Shown here piece after piece: positions 8,200 through 16,153 of a stretch of 48,992 bases of DNA. Position 1 is the stretch's first letter, and every line of letters starts with the position of its first letter. Source of the stretch: UBA1738 sp045655325 (GTDB taxonomy: Bacteria > Bacillota > Clostridia > UBA1381). The notes below the pieces were generated by a model, which made no database searches, was not told where the DNA came from, and saw only the letters and a list, made by a program, of their open reading frames with translations. The stretch lies in contig JAZOOY010000034.1 of assembly GCA_045655325.1 (NCBI GenBank), positions 1-48,992 on the forward strand, read 5' to 3'. A program made the translations under genes and the position numbers.

Positions 8200-8685
8200 A
8201 TGGCAAAGAAGAAACCAATTGTGACAAATGCGATGCGCCAACTTGCAAGCGCAAAAATCCCATTTGAAAGTATAGAATATGAAGTGGATGAAGTTGGCGA
8301 TAACTTCGGCGTTACCATTGCAGAGCTTACAGGGATACCTTGCCAGCAGTCCTTTAAGACTTTGGTTGCAAAAGGAAACGAAGTTATAACCGTTTGCGTC
8401 CCTGTTGACTCAGAAGTTGACCTGAAAAAACTTGCTACATGCTCAGGCAACAAAAAAGTGGAGATGATTTCCGTTAAGGACCTTTTGGGGCTTACGGGTT
8501 ATGTCCGTGGCGGTGTTTCCCCTATTGGCATGAAGAAAAAGTATGCCACATATATCCACGAAAGTTGTCTTTTGTTTGACAAAATGGCAGTTTCAGGCGG
8601 AACTTGCGGAGTTACCCTGCTACTTTCACCACAGGATTTAATAAAAGTAACCGATGCCACAACTTGTGACATTATTAAGGAGTGA
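8200..8685 (+). CDS. ybaK: Cys-tRNA(Pro)/Cys-tRNA(Cys) deacylase YbaK
   Basis: 161-aa YbaK/EbsC-family editing enzyme. It removes cysteine mis-attached to tRNA-Pro. Family features are KTLVAKGNEVITVCVPVDSE with its lysine, LKKLATCSGNKKVEM, TGYVRGGVSPIGMKKK (the conserved GGxSP segment) and VSGGTCGVTLLLSPQDL near the end. It begins 8 bp after mutS2 and its stop overlaps the ribosome binding site of the DUF1015 gene, so the three are probably co-transcribed. Confidence 0.93.
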   Translation: MAKKKPIVTNAMRQLASAKIPFESIEYEVDEVGDNFGVTIAELTGIPCQQSFKTLVAKGNEVITVCVPVDSEVDLKKLATCSGNKKVEMISVKDLLGLTGYVRGGVSPIGMKKKYATYIHESCLLFDKMAVSGGTCGVTLLLSPQDLIKVTDATTCDIIKE

Positions 8686-8690
8686 TAGAT

Positions 8691-9890
8691 ATGATTTTCA
8701 AAAAAGCTGATATTTTGATTCCAAAGGATATTGATTTTTCAAAGTGGAGCGTGGTTGCCTGCGACCAGTACACTTCCCAGCCTGAATACTGGAACGAGGT
8801 TAAGGATTTTGTGGGCACAGAGCCATCTGCTCTAAATATTGTTTTTCCTGAGGCATTTTTGTCCGAGGGCGATTCAAGAATCGCAAAGATAAACGCCACA
8901 ATGGACGAGTACCTTGCAGGCGGTATCTTTGAAGAGCTTTTAGACTCAATGATTTATGTTGAAAGAACAATGGCAAACGGCAAAACCCGAAAGGGTATCA
9001 TCGGCTGTGTTGACCTTGAAGAATACGATTTTTCTGTTGGTTCAAAAAGCAAAATCCGTGCAACCGAAGGCACAGTTTTAGAGCGTATTCCGCCACGAGT
9101 AAAGATTCGTGAAAATGCTACCTTAGAGCTTCCACACGTTATGCTTTTGATTGACGATAAGGAACAAACCGTAATTGAACAGGTGGAAAAAGGCGAGCTT
9201 ATCTATGACTTTGACCTTATGCAAAATAGCGGTCACCTAAAGGGCTACCTGCTTTCTGATTTTGAAGCAGAACGTATCCTTGGAGCAATCGCAGAGCTTG
9301 ACGAAAACTGTGATGGAAACCTGTTATTTGCAGTTGGTGACGGAAACCACTCACTTGCCACCGCAAAAACCTGTTGGGAAAACCTAAAGCCAACACTATC
9401 TAGCGAAGAAATAGAAAACCACCCTGCAAGATTCTGTTTGGTGGAAATTGAGAATATTCACGACGAAGCATTGGAATTTGAGCCAATCCACAGAGTTGTG
9501 TTTGATGTTGACCCTGAAAAATTGCTTGCTGATTTTAAGGCATACTACCCAGAAACCAGCGAAACAGACAACGGCGGTCAGCATATCCAATATACATATA
9601 AGGGTAAAAAGGGCGATCTTTTTGTCAAGAACTCACCATCTGCCCTTTGCGTTGGTACTTTGCAGAAGTTCCTTGACGAAAAAGGCTATGAGGTTGACTA
9701 TATCCATGGTCAGGATGTTACCGAAAAGCTTTCAAGTGCGGATAACACCATGGGATTCTTACTTCCAGCAATGGAAAAAAGCGACCTTTTCCGTGGCGTA
9801 ATCGCTGACGGAGCACTGCCTAGAAAGACATTTTCTATGGGCGAAGCAGAAGATAAGCGTTTCTACTTTGAAGCCAAGAAAATCAAATAA
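8691..9890 (+). CDS. DUF1015 family protein
   Basis: 399-aa DUF1015 protein of unknown biochemical function, widespread in Clostridia and often near serine or amino-acid genes. Recognisable segments are SVVACDQYTSQPEYWNEV, SALNIVFPEAFL, RKGIIGCVDLEEYDF, RATEGTVLERIPPRVKIR, LLFAVGDGNHSLATAK and a final LPRKTFSMGEAEDKRFYFE. The ATG at 8691 was chosen because AAGGAG sits 8 bp upstream; a GTG at 8682 would lie on that site. Last gene of the mutS2 operon. Confidence 0.9.
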   Translation: MIFKKADILIPKDIDFSKWSVVACDQYTSQPEYWNEVKDFVGTEPSALNIVFPEAFLSEGDSRIAKINATMDEYLAGGIFEELLDSMIYVERTMANGKTRKGIIGCVDLEEYDFSVGSKSKIRATEGTVLERIPPRVKIRENATLELPHVMLLIDDKEQTVIEQVEKGELIYDFDLMQNSGHLKGYLLSDFEAERILGAIAELDENCDGNLLFAVGDGNHSLATAKTCWENLKPTLSSEEIENHPARFCLVEIENIHDEALEFEPIHRVVFDVDPEKLLADFKAYYPETSETDNGGQHIQYTYKGKKGDLFVKNSPSALCVGTLQKFLDEKGYEVDYIHGQDVTEKLSSADNTMGFLLPAMEKSDLFRGVIADGALPRKTFSMGEAEDKRFYFEAKKIK

Positions 9891-9891
9891 C

Positions 9892-9920
9892 TTGACCTTT
9901 TTGGTTTTTTCTGCTATAAT
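9892..9920 (+). promoter_or_regulatory. Promoter of the orphan membrane gene at 9954
   Basis: TTGACC, 17 bp, TATAAT, starting right after the DUF1015 stop. It gives the next gene independent transcription. Confidence 0.8.
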
Positions 9921-9953
9921 AGTCGGGATGTAATTATTTTTAAGGAGAAATTT

Positions 9954-10604
9954 ATGGAGTATTTATCAAAAGTTTCCATAGGTGACAAAGTCCGCCGTGA
10001 CCACGTGATTAAGATTTCACTTGTTGGTTCGGTGTGCCTTGTGGGGCTTGTCCTTGGTATATACAACCTTACAGTCGGCAACTTCCTGTTTGCGCTTTGG
10101 TATATCTTAGCGTTCCTTTTGGGTCTTTCTTATGTCATCATAAGAATAAACGCTTGCTTTCCTACCTTTATTGCAACAGACGGCGAAAAGGTTGTCCTTT
10201 CCAGTTGGAAAAACGGAATTATGCCATATACTCTTCCGGAAAAGCCTAATTTCATTTCTGATTTCATTCCGGAAAAGGTTAAGACAAGCGAAATCGCTAT
10301 GGATGATATAGACTCGGTTATTATAGGCTCACGCCGATTCCTGAAAAAGAGCTTGGGCGAGGAAGAATATCCGCAAGTTTTGGCAAGACTTGATTTGGAT
10401 AAGCATTTTGACAGCACCTTAAAGCGTATGGATTTTATATTTGTGCGTACAAAAGAGGGCGAAAATTGCTTTATGTCAATTACTGATTTTGACCTTTTGG
10501 GCATTAAAGATTTTCTTGATATTATAGAGAAAAACTGTCAGGGAGTGCAGGTTTTGATTAACATTCCAAAGCTTGTCAGGATGAGAAATACAAGAGTAAA
10601 CTAA
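9954..10604 (+). CDS. Membrane protein of unknown function (216 aa)
   Basis: I do not recognise a family. Two hydrophobic helices (about residues 20-42 and 44-64: ISLVGSVCLVGLVLGIYNL, then FALWYILAFLLGLSYVII) are followed by a soluble region of roughly 150 residues. That region has alternating beta-like strands (FIATDGEKVVLSSW, DDIDSVIIGSRRFLKKS, RMDFIFVRTKEGENCFMSI) reminiscent of bacterial PH-like membrane proteins; this is only a fold guess. A consensus promoter, an AAGGAGAAA ribosome binding site and its own terminator show a monocistronic gene. Confidence 0.75.
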   Translation: MEYLSKVSIGDKVRRDHVIKISLVGSVCLVGLVLGIYNLTVGNFLFALWYILAFLLGLSYVIIRINACFPTFIATDGEKVVLSSWKNGIMPYTLPEKPNFISDFIPEKVKTSEIAMDDIDSVIIGSRRFLKKSLGEEEYPQVLARLDLDKHFDSTLKRMDFIFVRTKEGENCFMSITDFDLLGIKDFLDIIEKNCQGVQVLINIPKLVRMRNTRVN

Positions 10605-10636
10605 AAAATACCGCAAGATAATTCTTGCGGTATTTT
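10605..10636 (+). terminator. Terminator of the 9954-10604 gene
   Basis: 14-bp stem AAAATACCGCAAGA / TCTTGCGGTATTTT with a TAAT loop and flanking A and T runs. It can act in both directions and may also stop transcription from dut. Confidence 0.9.
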
Positions 10637-10653
10637 TAATTTCCAAATTTTTA

Positions 10654-10753
10654 TAAGATGAGATAGGAAAAATTGATTTAGAATCGTCAAAGCGAACCGT
10701 AAGGGTACGCCGAGAGGTTCGATGAGGCGATTATAAACAATTTTTACATCTTA
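10654..10753. repeat. Dispersed imperfect palindrome, copy A (100 bp)
   Basis: Long interrupted inverted repeat with successive arms TAAGATG/CATCTTA, AAAAATTG/CAATTTTT, AATCGTC/GGCGATT and GAACC/GGTTC. It shares sequence and architecture with copies at 11837-11975 and 24175-24291. This copy lacks the inner hairpin. Its right arm includes the dut stop codon, so it forms the 3' end of the dut message. Confidence 0.75.
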
Positions 10754-11188
10754 AAGCTTTCCTGTGCTACCAAAACCACCTGCACCACGCTCTGTTTCGG
10801 ATAGTGTATCCACTTCTTCAAATTCAACTGCCAAATATGGCATAACAACAAGCTGTGCGATTCTTTCCTTTGGAGCTATGGTCTGCTGAAAATCTGTGTC
10901 GTTATGAAGAGCCACGATATACTCGCCACGGTAGTCACTATCTGCAACGCCAACGCAGTTTGCAGGGCGAAGTCCCTGTTTTGCTGCAAGACCGCTTCTT
11001 GCAAAAATTGCACCGAAGTATCCGTCAGGAACGGCAATTGCAAGGCCTGTACCGATTTTTACGGTTTCGTGAGCTGGGATTGTGATTGGTTCATCTGTTG
11101 CAGCATAAAGGTCATAACCCGCCGCCTGCTGGGATCCCCTTGTTGGGATAACCGCATTTTCATTAAGCTTTTTTATCTCGATTTTCAT
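10751..11188 (-). CDS. dut: dUTP diphosphatase
   Basis: Trimeric dUTPase, 145 aa, which hydrolyses dUTP to dUMP and pyrophosphate. All five family motifs are present: AAGYDLYAA, FARSGLAAKQGL, NCVGVADSDYRGEYIV (nucleotide-binding beta hairpin), ERIAQLVVMP and the C-terminal RGAGGFGSTGKL. It follows nrdG by 12 bp, so it belongs to the nucleotide-supply operon nrdD-nrdG-dut. The GGAGG site lies just upstream of the ATG at 11188. Confidence 0.97.
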   Translation of the reverse strand: MKIEIKKLNENAVIPTRGSQQAAGYDLYAATDEPITIPAHETVKIGTGLAIAVPDGYFGAIFARSGLAAKQGLRPANCVGVADSDYRGEYIVALHNDTDFQQTIAPKERIAQLVVMPYLAVEFEEVDTLSETERGAGGFGSTGKL

Positions 11189-11200
11189 ACCATTTCCTCC

Positions 11201-11719
11201 TTAATTTTGCCAAAATACAATTTCGCCAGCTTCTTTTGTCTTTTTAACGTCAATAATTCTCTGATTTTCCGAGCCACGAAATTGCAGGCTAATATTTTTC
11301 TTTTCCTGTATAAATTCGCCGTCTATTAAAACGTCTATCATAGACAGCATTTCGTCTGTAACTTCACATCTCGCACGGGATTCGCCTGTTAATTCTTCAT
11401 ACACATATCCTGAATAACACCAGATTGTTTTTTCAGGAAGTTCTTTTCTGACTCTTTTCAAAAACTCCACCAAAACACGTTGGTTTTCCGGTTCAAAAGG
11501 CTCTCCGCCAAGTAGCGTAAGTCCGTTTATATAATCAGGTTTTAGTGCTTCTATGATTTCGTCTTCCGTTTCCTTTGTAAAAAGGTCGCCATAGTTAAAA
11601 TCCCACGTTTCCGGCTGAAAACAACCTTTGCAATGGTGGGTACAACCCGATACAAAAAGGGAAACTCTGACGCCAATCCCATCGGCAATATCCCATTTTT
11701 TTATAGTACAGTAATTCAT
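11201..11719 (-). CDS. nrdG: Anaerobic ribonucleotide reductase activating protein
   Basis: 172-aa radical SAM enzyme that installs the glycyl radical on NrdD. The cluster motif is SGCTHHCKGCFQPETWDF (C-x3-C-x2-C), followed by LLGGEPFEPENQ (GGE motif) and WCYSGYVYEEL. The N-terminus WDIADGIGVRVSLFVSGC is typical. It is separated from nrdD by 263 bp that hold repeat copy B and a pair of short direct repeats, an unusually long gap for this pair. Confidence 0.97.
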   Translation of the reverse strand: MNYCTIKKWDIADGIGVRVSLFVSGCTHHCKGCFQPETWDFNYGDLFTKETEDEIIEALKPDYINGLTLLGGEPFEPENQRVLVEFLKRVRKELPEKTIWCYSGYVYEELTGESRARCEVTDEMLSMIDVLIDGEFIQEKKNISLQFRGSENQRIIDVKKTKEAGEIVFWQN

Positions 11720-11759
11720 TTTCTTTTCCTTATTTCTTACGAAAACTAACTATTTAAAT

Positions 11760-11975
11760 CTTTACGCCAACTTCCCAAGATGGTTTAAAACTGACGCTGT
11801 ATAAAACTAACCATCTTTTCCGCTAAACTTCCCCGAGACAGTTTAAAATTAGTACAGAATGGACGAAACGAAGTGCCAGTGAGCTGGCACCTTGCCCGAC
11901 GGCGTACGCGGGTACTCCAAGGGTTCGTTTCGTCCATAGTCAATTCATTGACGGTCTGTGCAATTTTTAACTGTC
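11760..11975. repeat. Two imperfect direct repeats (about 35 bp) plus palindrome copy B
   Basis: Unit 1 (about 11760-11798) and unit 2 (about 11816-11856) both read roughly TT-N3-GC-N-AACTTCCC, then GA, then TTTAAAA. Unit 2 merges into dispersed palindrome copy B (11837-11975). Copy B has arms GACAGTT/AACTGTC, a long imperfect ACAGA/TCTGT block, GACGAAACGAA/TTCGTTTCGTC (11 bp perfect) and an inner GCCAG/CTGGC hairpin. The segment lies between nrdD and nrdG. Confidence 0.7.
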
Positions 11976-11982
11976 TTAACTA

Positions 11983-14160
11983 TTATAGGTGAAGAACTCT
12001 TTCCTTTATTTCTTGTGTTCTTCCCTGATTCCAGAACTGTGTTCCGATATATCCGCAAGTACGTCTTGCAACGTTTAGCTTTGTTTCATCGGTATTACCA
12101 CAGTTAGGGCAAGTCCAGATAAGCTTTCCGTCTTCGTCTTCCTTAATCTGGATTTCACCGTCAAAGCCACATTCCTGACAGTAGTCAGACTTTGTGTTAA
12201 GCTCTGCGTACATAATGTTGTCATAGATGAACTTCATAACATCAAGTACAGCTTCCAAGTTATTCTGCATATTTGGAACTTCAACATAGCTGATAGCACC
12301 ACCTGGTGATAACTGCTGGAACTGTGCCTCAAATGCAAGCTTTTCAAAAGCGTTGATTTCTTCTGTTACGTGAACGTGGTAGCTGTTTGTGATGTAGTTC
12401 TTATCTGTTATACCTTCAACAACACCGAATCTCTGCTGTAAGCACTTTGAGAACTTATAAGTTGTGCTCTCAAGCGGTGTGCCGTAAAGACTGAAGTCAA
12501 TATTTTCCTTTTCCTTCCATCTCTTTGTTGCAGCATTTAGGTATTCCATAACTTCAATTGCAAATGGTGTTGCAGATTCGTCAGTATGAGATTTTCCTGT
12601 CATATACTTAACGCATTCATAAAGACCTGCATAGCCAAGAGAAATTGTTGAGTAACCGCCGTATAGAAGCTTGTCAATAGTTTCGCCCTTTTCAAGTCTT
12701 GCAAGAGCACCGTACTGCCAAAGGATTGGAGCAGCGTCGGAATATGTGCCCTTTAGTCTGTTATGACGGCACATTAGGGCTGTATAACAAATATCAAGTC
12801 TTTCATCAAAAATCTGCCAGAACTTTTCAAGGTTTCCGCCTGATGAAAGAGCGATATCAACAAGGTTAATTGTAACAACGCCCTGATTGAATCTGCCGTA
12901 GTACTTTGGCTTACCGTTTTCGTCAACGTAAGGTGTTAGGAATGAACGGCAACCCATACATGTGTAGCAGTGACCATCGCCGTTTTTGTCAACCTTAAGT
13001 TTAAGCATCATCTTTTCAGAGATATAGTCAGGAACCATTCTCTTTGCAGTACATTTAGCCGCAAGTTTTGTTAAGTAGTAATACTTTGAATCATCGTGGA
13101 TATTGTCTTCTTCCAAAACGTAGATAAGTTTTGGGAATGCAGGAGTAATCCAAACGCCTGCTTCGTTCTTAACGCCCACGATTCTCTGGTTAAGCATTTC
13201 TTCAATAATCATTGCAAGGTCGTGCTTTGTTTGTTCGTCCTGTGCTTCGCCAAGATACATAAATACTGTAACGAAAGGAGCCTGACCGTTGGTTGTCATT
13301 AGAGTTACAACCTGATACTGAATCATCTGACAGCCCTTTTTGATTTCGTCACGAAGACGCTTTTCAACGATTTCAGCAATCTTTTCTTCAGATGGTGAAG
13401 CACCGATTGTAGCGATTTCGCCTTCAACTTCTTTTCTAATCTTTTTACGGCTTACATCAACAAATGGTGCCAAGTGAGTTAGTGAAATACTCTGTCCGCC
13501 GTACTGGCTTGATGCAACCTGTGCAATAATCTGTGTTGAAATGTTACAAGCAGTTGAGAAGCTGTGTGGTGTTTCAATCATTGTGCCTGAAATAACTGTT
13601 CCGTTCTGAAGCATATCTTCAAGGTTAACAAGGTCACAGTTATGCATGTGCTGTGCAAAGTAATCGGCATCGTGGAAGTGGATAAGACCACGCTCATGTG
13701 CGTCAACAACTTCCTGTGGAAGAAGAATACGCTTTGTGATGTCCTTTGAAACTTCGCCTGCCATATAGTCACGCTGAACGCTGTTTACTGTTGGGTTCTT
13801 GTTTGAGTTTTCCTGCTTAACCTCTTCGTTATTGCATTCGATAAGGCTCAAAATCTGGTTATCGGTTGTGTTTGCAATACGGGCAAGGTTACGAGTGAAA
13901 CGGTATCTGATATATCTTTTCGCAGTTTCAGGCGCATTCTGAAGAATGATGTGTGTTTCCACAAGTTCCTGAATTTCTTCCACTGAAAGACTACGGTTCA
14001 TTTCAGCACAGTGGTCTTCGATAACATTTACAATGTATTCAATTTGTCTTTCTGAAAGTTCTTTCTTTTTTTCTGTAGCATCGTTTGCTTTTCTGATAGC
14101 AACTTCGATTTTCTCGCGGTCGAATGTAACCTCGGTTCCGTTTCTCTTAATAATCTTCAT
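11983..14160 (-). CDS. nrdD: Anaerobic (class III) ribonucleoside-triphosphate reductase
   Basis: 725 aa. Reduces ribonucleoside triphosphates under anoxia using a glycyl radical. An N-terminal ATP-cone regulatory domain (KIIKRNGTEVTFDREKIEVA) is followed by the catalytic barrel (QSISLTHLAPFVDVSRKK, NGQAPFVTVFMYLGEA, GCRSFLTPY). A C-terminal zinc site (CQECGFDG ... CPNCGN) and the radical loop RRTCGYIGTQFW, with the radical-bearing glycine near position 703, complete it. A GGAGGAG site precedes the ATG. The promoter carries NrdR-like boxes. It is first in an operon with nrdG and dut. Confidence 0.98.
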   Translation of the reverse strand: MKIIKRNGTEVTFDREKIEVAIRKANDATEKKKELSERQIEYIVNVIEDHCAEMNRSLSVEEIQELVETHIILQNAPETAKRYIRYRFTRNLARIANTTDNQILSLIECNNEEVKQENSNKNPTVNSVQRDYMAGEVSKDITKRILLPQEVVDAHERGLIHFHDADYFAQHMHNCDLVNLEDMLQNGTVISGTMIETPHSFSTACNISTQIIAQVASSQYGGQSISLTHLAPFVDVSRKKIRKEVEGEIATIGASPSEEKIAEIVEKRLRDEIKKGCQMIQYQVVTLMTTNGQAPFVTVFMYLGEAQDEQTKHDLAMIIEEMLNQRIVGVKNEAGVWITPAFPKLIYVLEEDNIHDDSKYYYLTKLAAKCTAKRMVPDYISEKMMLKLKVDKNGDGHCYTCMGCRSFLTPYVDENGKPKYYGRFNQGVVTINLVDIALSSGGNLEKFWQIFDERLDICYTALMCRHNRLKGTYSDAAPILWQYGALARLEKGETIDKLLYGGYSTISLGYAGLYECVKYMTGKSHTDESATPFAIEVMEYLNAATKRWKEKENIDFSLYGTPLESTTYKFSKCLQQRFGVVEGITDKNYITNSYHVHVTEEINAFEKLAFEAQFQQLSPGGAISYVEVPNMQNNLEAVLDVMKFIYDNIMYAELNTKSDYCQECGFDGEIQIKEDEDGKLIWTCPNCGNTDETKLNVARRTCGYIGTQFWNQGRTQEIKERVLHL

Positions 14161-14375
14161 CTTTTTCTCCTCCGTAGTCAGAAAATCCGGTGAAATTTTT
14201 ATGTAAAAACCCTTTTCTGATTATAATTTCCTATGTCAACTTTACTTTTTATATGTATTTTCTACCGTCATTTAACGGTGCATATTCATTATATTGCAAA
14301 CAAAAATGCTTACTTGTAACTGCATTTTTGTGAAGCAATACAATAGAACCGCGCCCTTAAAAAGGGTACGGTTCT
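14161..14375 (-). other. Structured nrdD leader RNA region
   Basis: About 210 nt between promoter and start codon. It holds several stem-loops: TAGAACCG/CGGTTCTA enclosing CCCTT/AAGGG (about 14343-14378); TTGC-CAAAAATGC with GCATTTTTG-GCAA (14296-14338); ACCGT/ACGGT; and CAGAAAA/TTTTCTG just before the ribosome binding site. I looked for an adenosylcobalamin riboswitch and did not see its conserved boxes. Function unassigned. Confidence 0.45.
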
Positions 14376-14403
14376 ATTATACCATATATTGTTGTAAATG
14401 CAA
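14376..14403 (-). promoter_or_regulatory. Promoter of nrdD
   Basis: On the minus strand TTGCAT, 16 bp, TATAAT. The spacer and -10 are overlapped by the first NrdR-like box. Confidence 0.7.
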
Positions 14404-14435
14404 GTGTTTTTTTCAAAAAAATCAATATATTGTGT
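14379..14435 (-). promoter_or_regulatory. Pair of NrdR-like boxes over the nrdD promoter
   Basis: Two matches to the NrdR box consensus (ACACWATATATWGWGT) read on the plus strand. Box 1 at 14379-14394 is the weaker, about 12 of 16 positions. Box 2 at 14420-14435 (AATCAATATATTGTGT) matches about 14 of 16. Their starts are 41 bp apart, close to four helical turns, as expected for paired NrdR boxes. NrdR represses ribonucleotide reductase genes in response to ATP/dATP. No nrdR gene is in the window. Confidence 0.6.
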
Positions 14436-14561
14436 ATTACATTTTTGTTTCAAACAGTGATTTTTTTGTCAATTTTGCAAAAAACGTGATAACAGACAGG
14501 GTTTTGAGGTTTTTTTATTTACCACTATATCTTGTGGTCTGTTGTGTTTTTTGAAAAAGGG

Positions 14562-14591
14562 TTGACTTTCTTCCTATATATAGTGTACAAT
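14562..14591 (+). promoter_or_regulatory. Promoter of queT
   Basis: TTGACT, 18 bp, TACAAT, with predicted transcription start at or just before the riboswitch. Confidence 0.75.
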
Positions 14592-14599
14592 ACCCTCTG

Positions 14600-14640
14600 G
14601 TGAGTTCGAAACCTTCCTCACTTAAAACAAAACTAAAGGA
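14600..14640 (+). promoter_or_regulatory. preQ1-I riboswitch controlling queT translation
   Basis: Compact H-type pseudoknot. P1 is GTGAG (14600-14604) with CTCAC (14617-14621). An A-rich third loop TTAAAACAAAACTAA follows, and CCTT of the first loop (14612-14615) pairs with AAGG of the Shine-Dalgarno sequence (14636-14639). This layout and the AAAACAAAACTAAAGGAG tail match class I preQ1 riboswitches. The downstream gene is a queuosine-precursor transporter, the expected target. Binding of preQ1 would mask the ribosome binding site. Confidence 0.85.
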
Positions 14641-14650
14641 GCAATTTAAT

Positions 14651-15118
14651 ATGAAAACAAAAAAACTTACAGTGGCGGCAACCATTAGCGCTTTGTATGT
14701 AATCTTAACGGGCATTGCAAAACTTTTTGGTCTTGACTCGGGTGTGATACAGGTTCGCTTTTCCGAAGCGCTTTGTATTCTGCCTTGCTTTACGCCTGCG
14801 GCAGTTCCAGGGCTTTTCATCGGTTGTCTTTTGTCAAACATCTTATCAGGCGGAATCATCTGGGACGTTATCTTTGGTAGCATTGCAACACTTTTGGGTG
14901 CAATCGGTACAAGAATTTTTAGAAAGAACCGTTTTCTTGCGGTTTTACCACCAATACTTGCAAACACAATTATAATCCCATTCGTTTTGTCCTATGCCTA
15001 CGGAATCCCGGGAAGTATCCCATACTTTATGCTGACAGTTGGCATCGGCGAAGTTATATCCTGCGGAATTTTGGGGCTTTGCCTTTATTCTTCTGTAAAA
15101 AAAATAAATATATTCTAA
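14651..15118 (+). CDS. queT: QueT-family queuosine precursor transporter
   Basis: 155-aa integral membrane protein, the S component of an ECF-type importer for queuosine precursors. Start MKTKKLTVAATISALYVILT; conserved QVRFSEALCILPCFTPAAVPGLFIG and GIIWDVIFGSIATLLGA. About five or six membrane helices. The ATG at 14651 has AAAGGAG; a longer in-frame start at 14600 would overlie the riboswitch and was rejected. Regulation by the preQ1-I riboswitch supports the substrate. Confidence 0.93.
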   Translation: MKTKKLTVAATISALYVILTGIAKLFGLDSGVIQVRFSEALCILPCFTPAAVPGLFIGCLLSNILSGGIIWDVIFGSIATLLGAIGTRIFRKNRFLAVLPPILANTIIIPFVLSYAYGIPGSIPYFMLTVGIGEVISCGILGLCLYSSVKKINIF

Positions 15119-15122
15119 ACCA

Positions 15123-15151
15123 AAAAAAGAAGCAGTAAATGCTTCTTTTTT
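15123..15151 (+). terminator. Terminator of queT
   Basis: AAAAAAGAAGCA / TGCTTCTTTTTT with loop GTAAA. It is symmetrical and may also serve the converging gene at 15154. Confidence 0.9.
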
Positions 15152-15153
15152 GT

Positions 15154-16080
15154 TTAATATATTGTTGTTGTAATGATAACTGTTCTTGATTCGCCGTCCC
15201 AACCCACATCAAAGCCAAACTTTTCTGCAATAAATCGAAGCGGCATCAAAGTTCTGTTATTGATTGCCTGTGGCGCTACGTCAAGTTTGTATGCTTCGTT
15301 ATTATAAAATGCTGTCTGCGAATTAAGAACCAACTGCATTCTGTTGCCGTCAAATCTTATCTCGGTAGTGTTTGTATCGCCATGCCATACAACTTCTCCG
15401 CCCATCTTTTCCATTACGGCACGAATTGGGACAAGGGTTCTTCCGTTCACGATTTCAGGCGGCTGGTCAAACTCAACCCGATTGCCGTTTAAGAGAACTT
15501 TTACCTCGTTTGCTTTCTGCGATTCTCTGTAAATCTTTGAAAGGTCCAAAGTTTTAACGCCGTCATTATTTCCCATATCGTCAAGCAGATAGTGGATGTT
15601 CAAAACGTCATTTACAATCTCAATCTTGTCTACCCAACAGTAGCTTCCGTCATTATCTATGTACAGTCTTTCACCGTCTTTGCTTACGACCACAACGTTC
15701 GGACCATAGTATCCGCTTACATATACGTTGCCGAACTTGTCAACGCACAACTGATTCGATGCACCAACTCCGCTGTGAGTCCATTTTACCTGACCGTTTG
15801 CCTTGTCAAGTGCGTATAGTGTTCCGTGAGCTGCAAAATATGCAGTATCATAGCTCTGAACAACTTCTGAAACAGCATTAAGCTCGGTTACGTATCCTGA
15901 TGGGGTTGTGTGTTCCCACATAAGCTTGTTATTTTCATAAGCCTGTATAACAGCGTGGCATTTTCCGTCTTGTGTTATCACTTGCTTTTTGAAATCGTAC
16001 CATCCACCATCTGCATATACAATAGATGCACTACTAATAGAAAGCACTATGCCAAGAAGCATCGCCATAAATTTCTTCAT
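15154..16080 (-). CDS. Secreted protein with beta-propeller-like segment and copper-amine-oxidase stalk domain
   Basis: 308 aa. The signal peptide MKKFMAMLLGIVLSISSAS-IVYADG has a likely cut after ADG. A middle region resembles PQQ/quinoprotein-like propeller blades (TLYALDKANGQVKWTH, NVYVSGYYGPNVVVVSKDG). The C-terminus has the stalk repeat of copper amine oxidase N-terminal domains (VNGRTLVPIRAVMEKMGGEV, INNRTLMPLRFIAEKFGFDV), common on Clostridia cell-surface proteins. The ATG at 16080 has GGAGG; an upstream in-frame start would add 22 residues before the signal peptide. Likely extracellular; function unknown. Confidence 0.85.
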   Translation of the reverse strand: MKKFMAMLLGIVLSISSASIVYADGGWYDFKKQVITQDGKCHAVIQAYENNKLMWEHTTPSGYVTELNAVSEVVQSYDTAYFAAHGTLYALDKANGQVKWTHSGVGASNQLCVDKFGNVYVSGYYGPNVVVVSKDGERLYIDNDGSYCWVDKIEIVNDVLNIHYLLDDMGNNDGVKTLDLSKIYRESQKANEVKVLLNGNRVEFDQPPEIVNGRTLVPIRAVMEKMGGEVVWHGDTNTTEIRFDGNRMQLVLNSQTAFYNNEAYKLDVAPQAINNRTLMPLRFIAEKFGFDVGWDGESRTVIITTTIY

Positions 16081-16153
16081 AAGGTTTCCTCCCGTTATCT
16101 CCGTTTGTATACATTCTATTGTATCATTTAAAAGGATTTTTGACAATACCTGT

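Noticed and set aside
14161..14375. Adenosylcobalamin riboswitch before nrdD
   Set aside because: Length and gene context fit, but the conserved B12-box GCCACTG and other boxes are not present.
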